Below, in pieces: positions 1 to 5,562 of a DNA stretch of 5,562 nt. The notes under the pieces were generated by a model. That model did no database searches. It worked only from the letters and a program-made list of their open reading frames with translations, and had not been told where the DNA came from. Positions within the stretch are counted from its first letter, which is position 1, and every line of letters begins with the position of its first letter. A program made the translations under genes and the position numbers. Location: NCBI GenBank assembly GCA_023230245.1, contig JALNXT010000112.1, positions 1-5,562 on the forward strand, read 5' to 3'. This DNA is from Candidatus Cloacimonadota bacterium (GTDB lineage Bacteria; Cloacimonadota; Cloacimonadia; Cloacimonadales; Cloacimonadaceae).

Positions 1-1437
1 TTTGGCGATATCTAAAACCAGATTAACATCGTAGCTAAGGATAGCACCCATAAGTCTTCCTAGCACTATGTATAAAGCCGTGAACAGCATCCCGCCAATC
101 ATCATGTTTAGAAAGGGGATGCTTGTAATGTGTAGCAAAGGCAGGCATATCAAGGCTGCTAAAAGGGTGGCAATAGCCGTCCTAATCACTTTGCCCATCG
201 GGAAATAATCTCGCAAACGCAGCCTCAATATGCTCTTCATCATCACCAGGTATAAGGCGACAGATAGCCAGGTAACCAACACGGTTGCATAGGCAGCACC
301 TTTCATCCCCATGGCTTTGATAAAGATAAAGTTCATTACCACATTCATGGTGAGCATAAACAAAGCGTTCAGCATAATCACCTTGGTTTTGCCATAGGCT
401 TGGAAGATAATGCCATAGGTGGCAACACGTAGCGGGAGAATAAGCAAGTAAATCTTGAAATAAATTGCCGATTCCGCGTAGATACTCCCGTAGAGGAAAA
501 CGATAATCGGTTCGGCAAACATATAAAACAAAGCTGCTAAGGGAAACACGATAAGGGCGTTTTTGCGTACTGCTCCGCTATAAAGCTCTCCCATCAGTTT
601 GGGATCACCGGAACTGAGGTGGGGGAGCAGGATGGAGTTTACTGAATTAGCCAAAATACCGATGAGGGGAAGCTCCATCGCACCAATAGAGAATATGGCA
701 AACTGCTCGGGACCAAAGAAACCGGAAATCATAAACTTATCGAGCTGCACACCCAGAATCCCAATGATGGAAGATAAGCCCAAGGGTATAGAATAGGCAA
801 GCTGTTCCCTAAATCCTTCAAACAGGCTGGAGGAAACAGGGCTGTTGAATTTCCATAGCATGATGCGGGCATACAGCCATTGTAGGAAAGCTGAAGCGAT
901 TACTGCCCAAACGATAAGCTCCAGATTTCTGGTAAAGTAGGCCACTCCCAAGATCAGCACAAAATCCGTAAACACCGCGAAGAGAGTGAATTTTGCCGCT
1001 TGCAAGGGGCGTTTTAAGCCCAACATGATACTGCTGAATAGTTGCGTGATAAAGATGAACAGAGGGTAGATGGCGTAAATAAGCAGTAATGGCCTCAAAC
1101 TTGGGTTATTAAACTTTACCGCTATAAAACCCTTCAAAGCGAATATGGCAATTGCGAATATCAAGGCAAGCAGCGATACGATATTCAGGGTGCGGCTGAT
1201 AATCCTTTTTTGATCTTCGGCAGTCTTGCTTTTGGGCAGAAAGTAAAGCAAGCTTTGCGGTATTCCCAACAGCAGTAAGGTGGAGAAAGTACTATAGATA
1301 AGGAATAATTGACGGTAACTACCCAACTCAGCAGGGGTAATCAAACGCGCCAGAGCAATTCCGATGATGCTTTTTACAAAGAAGCGGAAGAACTCTGTTG
1401 CCGATAGCATTCCTGCTTGCTTGGATAGTTCGCTCAT
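1..1437 (-). CDS. Polysaccharide/lipid-linked oligosaccharide flippase, Wzx/MATE-like (partial, C-terminus beyond window)
   Basis: Integral inner-membrane protein, probably moving a lipid-linked saccharide across the cytoplasmic membrane. The frame stays open for 479 residues from the ATG at 1437 to base 1 with no stop, so the C-terminus is missing, probably by little since family members are often 420-500 residues. It begins MSELSKQAGMLSATEFFRFF, a short cytoplasmic lead followed by an amphipathic first helix typical of oligosaccharide flippases. About 12-14 hydrophobic segments follow, for example near residues 42-60, 84-103, 113-139, 151-167, 172-190, 242-265, 292-316, 325-343, 353-373, 380-399, 417-438 and 441-459. 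Typical family features are LITPAELGSYRQLFLIYS near 33-50 and LDKFMISGFFGPEQFAIFSI near 232-251. The ATG overlaps the stop of the upstream gene by four bases (ATGA), with only a weak GAGAAA upstream, so coupled translation is likely. The substrate cannot be read from the sequence: O-antigen, capsule, teichoic or other glycan are all possible. MurJ (lipid II) is less likely, and the family call itself is firm. Confidence 0.88.
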   Translation of the reverse strand, partial: MSELSKQAGMLSATEFFRFFVKSIIGIALARLITPAELGSYRQLFLIYSTFSTLLLLGIPQSLLYFLPKSKTAEDQKRIISRTLNIVSLLALIFAIAIFALKGFIAVKFNNPSLRPLLLIYAIYPLFIFITQLFSSIMLGLKRPLQAAKFTLFAVFTDFVLILGVAYFTRNLELIVWAVIASAFLQWLYARIMLWKFNSPVSSSLFEGFREQLAYSIPLGLSSIIGILGVQLDKFMISGFFGPEQFAIFSIGAMELPLIGILANSVNSILLPHLSSGDPKLMGELYSGAVRKNALIVFPLAALFYMFAEPIIVFLYGSIYAESAIYFKIYLLILPLRVATYGIIFQAYGKTKVIMLNALFMLTMNVVMNFIFIKAMGMKGAAYATVLVTWLSVALYLVMMKSILRLRLRDYFPMGKVIRTAIATLLAALICLPLLHITSIPFLNMMIGGMLFTALYIVLGRLMGAILSYDVNLVLDIAK

Positions 1438-2867
1438 GGCTTTGCCAGTTTCTCAAAGGTAATAGGGAAAGTATAGCTATCTTTCGTATTCTCTCTGTAT
1501 AGGCGCACAACATAGTTTCCTGGGGTAATCAAGTTGGGATTTATAAAATCAATTTTGTTGTCTAGCGAGCCATTCCAATAATCCCGATTATAGCCTTCAA
1601 GATAATACCTGTAACGTGAATAGAACATCCCACCGGTATTAATTTCCCAGCGCCAGCGTCCTTCAATGGGGATACTGATTTCAATAACGTATTCATTGGC
1701 TTCAGTACGAACTTTAAAATCGGCAGTTATGGCAGGAGCTTCTATTATCGCTTGTAGCTCTCGATCCGGATAGCTCAATTTCGTCAGTTGTTTCCAGGCA
1801 TTTCCTATTTTCATGCCTGGAAAGCTGAACAAGGCAATACCGCCAAATCCTTGTTGCCGGGCGAGGCTAATTCTGGCGGCGATATCGCTAACGTTATATG
1901 CAGCTCCGCCATTAGTAGCAAGGCTTTTTCCGCCTTGATCCCATGCTCGTAAACCCATGATAATCTTATCATCTTTCTCTAACATCTTCATGCGATCAAG
2001 TTGCTGCTTGTAAACATTGAATTTCACATTGTAAGCCATGGGATAAATCCGATCGATAAAGCCCTGTTGCAGCCATGAAATCCAGTCCTGTGCGTAGGCT
2101 ACATTGGCTTCTGCTATATCCGAAAACACTGCTGCACTAAGGATAAGCTTGGGATTGATGCTTTTCACTTGGCTGCTAAGTCGCTGTACAAAAGTGCTAA
2201 CTTGCATAATTCGCCATTCATTGAATGTGATCTCCCCGTTCTCATTGCAGTATTCCAGATAGCGCAGCTTAGAGACGGGATGGTAACCCAAATATGTGTC
2301 CGGATAGCGGATATAATCCAAATGCAAGCCATCCAATTCCGGATAACCTGCCACAAGGTTGCTGATCACGTTAAGTAAATAATCCTGAACTTCCGGTACA
2401 CCAGGATCTACGAAAAACCCAAACGCACTTTTACCATTCAGGGTATCTCCGTTTTCATCGCAGGTTAGCCAATCGCGATGCTTGGTATAGATAAAGTTCT
2501 TGGTAATAAGGCTAGGCTCAAGCGGGGTGGCATTGAACACAATCACCCAGGCGTGCACCTTCAAGTTTGCTGCGTGAGCCGCGGTTAGTATATAGCTTAG
2601 CGGATCAAAGCCGTTAGCGGGAAGGATATAACTGCGGGGTTCGGGATTCGGGAACAAAGTACCGGCTTTGGACGTATCAAATAGTGCATCAGCGCGGTAG
2701 CGAACTTCCACCAATAGCTCGTTTTGGTTGCTTTCCACTACGATTTTAATCATGGCATCTATGCTTTCCGGGGAGACAATATCCCAGGGTAAAACCCATA
2801 CAGATCGCACTTCAGAGTGTAATGCGATAGATGCTATTAGCAGTATCAATATCATGTAATACTTCAA
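1434..2867 (-). CDS. Secreted family 10 glycosyl-hydrolase-like protein (GHL10/DUF187)
   Basis: Predicted exported enzyme of 477 residues with a TIM-barrel GHL10 (DUF187) domain. The N-terminus has Lys2, a hydrophobic core at about 5-16 and a likely cleavage site near ALHS-E (15-19). There is no lipobox cysteine, so it is probably periplasmic or secreted. Family signatures in order are RSVWV (21-25), VEVRYRADALF (53-63), HAWVIVFN (105-112), DPGVPEVQDYLL (154-165), DGLHLDYIRYP (179-189, with Asp184 in the usual catalytic-acid position) and DRIYPMAYN (272-280). Residues from about 380 to the end form a separate beta-rich tail, perhaps Ig/FN3-like. E. coli DigH (YddW) of this family cleaves peptidoglycan glycan strands lacking stem peptides; that is family knowledge, and the substrate here is an inference. 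The TTG start is preferred over ATG at Met5 because GAGGA lies six bases upstream of it and 18 from the ATG. The start overlaps the xseA stop and its stop overlaps the flippase start. Confidence 0.9.
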   Translation of the reverse strand: MKYYMILILLIASIALHSEVRSVWVLPWDIVSPESIDAMIKIVVESNQNELLVEVRYRADALFDTSKAGTLFPNPEPRSYILPANGFDPLSYILTAAHAANLKVHAWVIVFNATPLEPSLITKNFIYTKHRDWLTCDENGDTLNGKSAFGFFVDPGVPEVQDYLLNVISNLVAGYPELDGLHLDYIRYPDTYLGYHPVSKLRYLEYCNENGEITFNEWRIMQVSTFVQRLSSQVKSINPKLILSAAVFSDIAEANVAYAQDWISWLQQGFIDRIYPMAYNVKFNVYKQQLDRMKMLEKDDKIIMGLRAWDQGGKSLATNGGAAYNVSDIAARISLARQQGFGGIALFSFPGMKIGNAWKQLTKLSYPDRELQAIIEAPAITADFKVRTEANEYVIEISIPIEGRWRWEINTGGMFYSRYRYYLEGYNRDYWNGSLDNKIDFINPNLITPGNYVVRLYRENTKDSYTFPITFEKLAKP

Positions 2868-4231
2868 GGTCGTTCCTCTATCATGTTTATTATTGTGTCT
2901 ACTGTGCCATCGATAAAGCTCAGATTTATCTCATCTTGCACTTTTAATTGCTTCACCGAGCTTAGCACTTTTCCATCTTTTAAAGCCATTATCCAACCTT
3001 TACTCTGTATCTTACGGGGGGAAATCTGTTGCAGCAGCTTGGAAGCATGTTCCAGCTTGGTATTATAACTCGCGATGCTATCATGAACATTGCCATTCAG
3101 ATCACGCTCAGCTTGTTTTAAACTACTTTTAGCCTGGTTCAGGTTAAGCTCAAACAAGTTGTGTAGTCTGGATATACTGCGCTGTGCCACCATGTCAAGG
3201 CGTTGCCTCTTTTGCTGGATGATACTAACTGCAGAAAACAAGCCCATACTCGCCATATCAAAACGCTGCTGATAGCTTTGCCATAGCTTTTCAGGGTGAT
3301 AGCGGGAAAGCGAAAGCTGCATTTCTGCAAGGTTCTGCTTGTAGCCGCTAAGTTCCTTTTGTTTCGCCAAATCCATTCTGCGAGCAAGGGATGATAAGAG
3401 CGCAAGCAAATCCTTTTTATCTGGAACGGCAAGCTCTGCGGCTGCGGAAGGAGTGGGCGCACGTAAATCTGCTACAAAATCTGCTAGGGTAAAATCAATC
3501 TCATGTCCCACCGCAGAGATAACTGGCAGCTTGGAGGCAAAGATAGTCCTTGCCAGTGCTTCATCGTTAAAACAAAACAAATCTTCCTGAGACCCGCCAC
3601 CACGGGTTACGATAATAAAATCTACATCCTGCATCTGGTTGAAATACTTTATCCCGTTTATTATTTGAGTGGGTGCGTCAGTTCCTTGCACCACAGCGGG
3701 ATACACCTGCAGTTCAACAGGATAGCGGCGGATAATGATATTCTTAATATCTTGCAAAGCAGCGCCGGTAGGGGAGGTAACGATGCCTATTTTATTGGGA
3801 TACTTTGGGATGGGTTTTTTATGAATAGCATCGAAGAGACCTTCATTGTTCAGCTTGCGCTTCAGCTCTTCAAACTTCTTTTGCATAGCCCCCAGCCCAG
3901 CCTGACTCATATTCTGCACGTTCAGGTTATAGCTTCCGCCCTTTTCAAACACCGTAATTTTGCCATAACAGACCACCTGCATCCCTTCTACAGGCTTAAA
4001 ATCAAGACGGTAATTACTGTTCTTAAAAAAGGTGCAGCGTAGTGTGGCATTTTCATCCTTCAAATTAAAGTACATATGCCCTGAACTGTGGTGAGTAAAG
4101 TTTGAGACTTCCCCTGCTACATAAAGGGTTTCCAGTGATGATTCTATCACTTGCCGGATGTGCCGAGTTACCTCAAATACGCTAAATACGCTTATATTAT
4201 CCATATTAAAGCCAAGCTTTGCCAAGTGCAT
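2864..4231 (-). CDS. xseA: Exodeoxyribonuclease VII large subunit
   Basis: Catalytic large subunit of ExoVII, which degrades single-stranded DNA from both ends to oligonucleotides in the cytoplasm during repair and recombination. The 455 residues match the family length (about 400-460). An N-terminal OB-fold covers about 14-108, with VAGEVSNFTHHSSGHMYFNLKD (in two parts, 38-47 and 48-59) as the hallmark. The catalytic domain follows, with KIGIVTSPTGAALQDI (147-162), VTRGGGSQEDLF (208-219), SAVGHEIDFTLADF (239-252) and ADLRAPTPSAAAELAVP (254-270); the conserved His243 and Asp246 of the GHExDF motif are present. A long charged helical region (about 271-400) forms the coiled-coil stalk that binds small subunits in this family, and the tail GWIMALKDG (412-420) to FIDGTVD (439-445) closes the protein. 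The start is uncertain: ATG at 4231 and ATG at 4204 (Met10, 446 residues) are both in frame and neither has a clear Shine-Dalgarno. Met10 aligns better with typical family starts. It is the first gene of the apparent operon; xseB is not next to it. Confidence 0.96.
   Translation of the reverse strand: MHLAKLGFNMDNISVFSVFEVTRHIRQVIESSLETLYVAGEVSNFTHHSSGHMYFNLKDENATLRCTFFKNSNYRLDFKPVEGMQVVCYGKITVFEKGGSYNLNVQNMSQAGLGAMQKKFEELKRKLNNEGLFDAIHKKPIPKYPNKIGIVTSPTGAALQDIKNIIIRRYPVELQVYPAVVQGTDAPTQIINGIKYFNQMQDVDFIIVTRGGGSQEDLFCFNDEALARTIFASKLPVISAVGHEIDFTLADFVADLRAPTPSAAAELAVPDKKDLLALLSSLARRMDLAKQKELSGYKQNLAEMQLSLSRYHPEKLWQSYQQRFDMASMGLFSAVSIIQQKRQRLDMVAQRSISRLHNLFELNLNQAKSSLKQAERDLNGNVHDSIASYNTKLEHASKLLQQISPRKIQSKGWIMALKDGKVLSSVKQLKVQDEINLSFIDGTVDTIINMIEERP
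2874..2878 (-). promoter_or_regulatory. Shine-Dalgarno that selects the TTG start of the GHL10 gene
   Basis: On the minus strand GAGGA sits inside the last xseA codons, six bases before the TTG at 2867-2865. For the next in-frame ATG (2855-2853) the spacing would be 18 bases, too far. The TTG also gives the classic TTGA overlap with the xseA stop, and the residues it adds (start Met, Lys2) provide the positive charge at the front of the signal peptide. Confidence 0.75.
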
Positions 4232-4273
4232 AAATTTGTCAATATCTGCTGTCTAAGCTATCCTTATTCCCCT

Positions 4274-4327
4274 CCCAAAATAAGCCTCACTTGCTATCAT
4301 CTGATTATTAGACCCAAAGATAAGCCT
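4274..4327. repeat. Imperfect direct repeat pair, CCCAAA(G)ATAAGCCT
   Basis: CCCAAAATAAGCCT at 4274-4287 recurs as CCCAAAGATAAGCCT at 4313-4327, differing by one inserted base; the shared ATAAGCCT cores are exactly 40 bases apart. It lies 40-100 bases upstream of the xseA start. A pair spaced at nearly four helical turns could be an operator, but chance or an old duplication is also possible. Confidence 0.45.
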
Positions 4328-4354
4328 GCATCAATTTCGCTTTCAATGCCCACC

Positions 4355-4377
4355 CATTGCCCTTATTATGGGCAATG
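4355..4377. repeat. Inverted repeat with hairpin potential at the edge of the tandem array
   Basis: CATTGCCC (4355-4362) and GGGCAATG (4370-4377) are perfect complements around a 7-base loop, TTATTAT. The right arm is the first unit of the 11-bp tandem array, so the left arm could pair equally with any of four GGGCAATG copies. CAATG at 4344-4348 can also pair with CATTG at 4355-4359, a competing shorter hairpin. There is no U-tract after the stem on either strand, so it does not look like an intrinsic terminator. Confidence 0.65.
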
Positions 4378-4410
4378 ATAGGGCAATGATAGGGCAATGA
4401 TAGGGCAATG
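4370..4410. repeat. 11-bp tandem repeat, GGGCAATGATA, 3.7 copies
   Basis: Three perfect GGGCAATGATA units occupy 4370-4380, 4381-4391 and 4392-4402, followed by a partial fourth unit GGGCAATG at 4403-4410. The copies are identical, pointing to recent expansion or tight conservation. The period of 11 is not a multiple of three, so the array shifts reading frame and is unlikely to encode a repeated peptide. It is close to one DNA helical turn, which would place each unit on the same face. GCAATGAT appears again at 4499-4506. Confidence 0.93.
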
Positions 4411-4546
4411 CTCGCAAGGGAGTGTATGCTAACTATCTTAGTTGTTTCGCCGAAGAAGTGGCTAACCATTTGCTTTGATAGAGCGTCCAAAATGTAGAGC
4501 AATGATGATTGAAAAGGCTAGGTGAAGCTTGTTTAGCAAAAAGATA

Positions 4547-4578
4547 TTGACACAAATGCCATCTTAATGCAGGATACT
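4547..4578 (+). promoter_or_regulatory. Weak candidate sigma70-type promoter for the plus-strand gene
   Basis: A perfect TTGACA lies at 4547-4552. The best -10-like hexamer downstream is GATACT at 4573-4578 (four of six matches to TATAAT) with a 20-base spacer, longer than the usual 16-18. It would leave a short leader of about 30 bases before the ATG at 4615. The -35 match is good, the -10 poor, and the lineage may use different promoter consensus sequences. Confidence 0.28.
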
Positions 4579-4585
4579 CAAGTAG

Positions 4586-4604
4586 CAAATAAACAAATTA
4601 TTTG
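4586..4604 (+). repeat. AT-rich inverted repeat abutting the ribosome binding site
   Basis: CAAATAA (4586-4592) and TTATTTG (4598-4604) are perfect complements around the loop ACAAA. The last base of the right arm is the first G of the GAGG Shine-Dalgarno. As RNA the 7-bp stem would be weak with one G-C pair; as DNA it could be a small operator. Confidence 0.4.
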
Positions 4605-4607
4605 AGG
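4604..4607 (+). promoter_or_regulatory. Shine-Dalgarno of the two-receiver gene
   Basis: GAGG lies seven bases before the ATG at 4615. An in-frame GTG immediately precedes that ATG (4612), but the four-base spacing and the codon preference favour the ATG. Confidence 0.7.
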
Positions 4608-4614
4608 TATTGTG

Positions 4615-5562
4615 ATGAAACTGGAAGAGCTGAATTACTATTATAATAAATTCAAGTTTGGAGAGGACATCTTTCATCAGCTAATGCAGAAAAGGGTGCG
4701 CGAGATCCTATTGGTATCCACCTTTTACGATGCATTCATTTTTGAACAAGATGGCAGACTTTCCGAACAAATCTTTGGAGAATATCGACAACTAAATCTA
4801 ACCACCACCCCACGCATTACATCTGTTCCCACCGGAGAAGAAGCATTGATAAAGATGAAAGAACAGAGCTTCGATTTGGTGATCACGATGATGAGGATCG
4901 GAGAGGTTAGCCCCTTCCAACTTGCCAAAGAAGTTAAGATGGACAATCCTGATCTACCGGTATTGTTACTCTTGAATGTGGCATCGGACTATGTGATTTG
5001 GGAAAACCATCCCAACGATCAGCAGTATATTGACGATGTGTTTCTGTGGAACGGTGATACCAAGCTGTTTCTGGCGATGGTGAAGAGTGTGGAAGATAAG
5101 ATGAATTTAGCATTTGACACTGCGAATGGATTAGTGAGGGTGATTTTGTTGGTGGAAGATTCTGTCCACTATTATTCATTGTTCTTACCTTCTTTGTATG
5201 CAGTGGTGATGAAACAGACACAGAAGCTTATCGAAGAAGAAGTTAGCGATATAAATAAACGCCTCAGAATGCGCATCCGCCCCAAGGTTATTTTGGTGCA
5301 CGATTATGATGAAGCACTGGCATTGTATGAGAAGTATTCTGAGTACCTGCTTTGTTTGATTTCTGATGTCCGATACAAAATAGGCGGAGAGGTTGATGCC
5401 CAGGCGGGTATAAAACTGATAAAGCATATCATGAAAACTAATAGTAATTTGCCTATGATACTGCAATCGTCAGAAACTGAGAACGAAAAAATTGCCAAGG
5501 ACTTAGGGGTATTTTTCCTAGATAAGAACTCCAAACAGCTCTTTTCGGAGTTACGCAGCTAC
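4615..5562 (+). CDS. Two-receiver N-terminus of a probable PEP/pyruvate-binding (PEP synthase-like) protein (partial)
   Basis: The frame runs open for 316 residues from ATG 4615 to the right edge with no stop, so the C-terminal part is missing. A short lead, MKLEELNYYYNKFKFGED, precedes a first receiver-like fold (about 29-160). It starts ILLVSTFYDAFIFEQDG; its strand DLVITMM (87-93) has Met92 where a phosphoacceptor Asp would be, and the N-terminal acidic pair is absent, so it is probably a pseudo-receiver. A second receiver begins at VRVILLVEDSVHYY (174-187). It keeps the acidic Glu181/Asp182, a likely phosphoacceptor Asp251 in CLISDVRY, a Ser at 285-286 (LQSSE) and Lys304 in FFLDKNS. Such N-termini are recalled from long (near 1000-residue) Bacteroidota-type proteins annotated as PEP synthase or PEP/pyruvate-binding; that recall is the only basis for the enzyme call, as the ATP-grasp and PEP domains lie outside the window. 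It is cytoplasmic, with no signal peptide or membrane segment, and transcribed away from xseA. An unrelated output domain remains possible. Confidence 0.75.
   Translation, partial: MKLEELNYYYNKFKFGEDIFHQLMQKRVREILLVSTFYDAFIFEQDGRLSEQIFGEYRQLNLTTTPRITSVPTGEEALIKMKEQSFDLVITMMRIGEVSPFQLAKEVKMDNPDLPVLLLLNVASDYVIWENHPNDQQYIDDVFLWNGDTKLFLAMVKSVEDKMNLAFDTANGLVRVILLVEDSVHYYSLFLPSLYAVVMKQTQKLIEEEVSDINKRLRMRIRPKVILVHDYDEALALYEKYSEYLLCLISDVRYKIGGEVDAQAGIKLIKHIMKTNSNLPMILQSSETENEKIAKDLGVFFLDKNSKQLFSELRSY

Larger units (their letters stand above)
4232..4614. other. Divergent intergenic region between xseA and the two-receiver gene
   Basis: These 383 bases separate two genes that point away from each other, so they should hold promoters for both. 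No convincing protein gene is seen. A 64-codon minus-strand frame (4308-4502) crosses the 11-bp array but has no ribosome binding site and no recognisable family. Visible structure consists of an imperfect direct repeat (4274-4327), a hairpin plus tandem array (4344-4410), a degenerate extra array unit at 4499-4506, a TTGACA element at 4547, and a small inverted repeat at 4586-4604. On the minus strand TTGGGAGGGG (4278-4269) is flanked by a 6-bp inverted repeat, but no start codon follows it at useful spacing. No clear minus-strand -35/-10 pair was found for xseA. Confidence 0.7.

Noticed and set aside
599..796. 65-codon plus-strand open frame inside the flippase
   Set aside because: Antisense to a continuous membrane-protein frame with clear hydrophobic periodicity; no independent support.
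3139..3462. 107-codon minus-strand open frame inside xseA
   Set aside because: It is an alternative frame within the catalytic and stalk part of xseA, with no family resemblance and low-quality composition.
3503..4042. 179-codon plus-strand open frame opposite xseA
   Set aside because: It is fully antisense to a strongly conserved part of xseA, has no recognisable family, and its composition follows from the xseA codons on the other strand.
4355..4377. Intrinsic terminator
   Set aside because: The stem is good but no U-run follows on either strand, and no gene ends here; both neighbours start from this region.
4344..4410. CRISPR array
   Set aside because: Units are 11 bases and directly adjacent with no spacers, so this is a short tandem repeat.
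4308..4502. 64-codon minus-strand open frame across the 11-bp array
   Set aside because: No ribosome binding site or known family. It passes through the non-triplet-period repeat, so the repeated DNA gives no repeated peptide and the frame looks accidental. If it recurs elsewhere in the genome it may mark a dispersed repeat.
4934..5534. Several minus-strand open frames of 76-95 codons opposite the two-receiver gene
   Set aside because: They overlap one another and a well-supported plus-strand gene with recognisable receiver motifs; none shows family signatures.

Overview
This window holds four protein genes and one structured intergenic region. Three genes lie head-to-tail on the minus strand (reading from about 4231 down to base 1). 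They are the exodeoxyribonuclease VII large subunit (xseA), a secreted glycosyl-hydrolase-like protein of the GHL10/DUF187 family, and a multi-spanning Wzx/MATE-type polysaccharide flippase cut off by the left edge. A fourth gene runs on the plus strand from 4615 and is cut off by the right edge. Its visible 316 residues contain a degenerate receiver-like domain followed by a receiver domain with its key residues in place. They resemble the N-terminus of large PEP/pyruvate-binding (PEP synthase-like) proteins, but that catalytic part is not in the window.

The organism is a bacterium with moderate GC content. The secreted, non-lipoprotein GHL10 protein, the flippase and the PEP-synthase-like start point tentatively to a Gram-negative lineage of the Bacteroidota/Cloacimonadota (FCB-like) kind. 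This rests on general resemblance only; there is no rRNA or other strong taxonomic marker here.

The minus-strand genes are packed as an operon. The xseA stop and the GHL10 TTG start overlap (TTGA), and the GHL10 stop and the flippase ATG overlap (ATGA), so translational coupling is likely. The GHL10 TTG start is supported by a GAGGA Shine-Dalgarno sequence six bases upstream. The small subunit gene xseB, which often follows xseA, is not seen here. The GHL10 and flippase genes could act together on envelope polysaccharide or peptidoglycan; their link to ExoVII is probably only transcriptional.

The 383-base divergent intergenic region (4232-4614) must hold control signals for both directions. 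It contains an 11-bp tandem array (GGGCAATGATA, almost four copies), an inverted copy of its core that can form a hairpin, an imperfect direct-repeat pair nearer xseA, a weak candidate promoter, and a small AT-rich inverted repeat touching the Shine-Dalgarno of the plus-strand gene. No tRNA, rRNA, CRISPR array, insertion sequence or convincing terminator was found. The most unusual items are the 11-bp array and the two-receiver N-terminus of the plus-strand protein.
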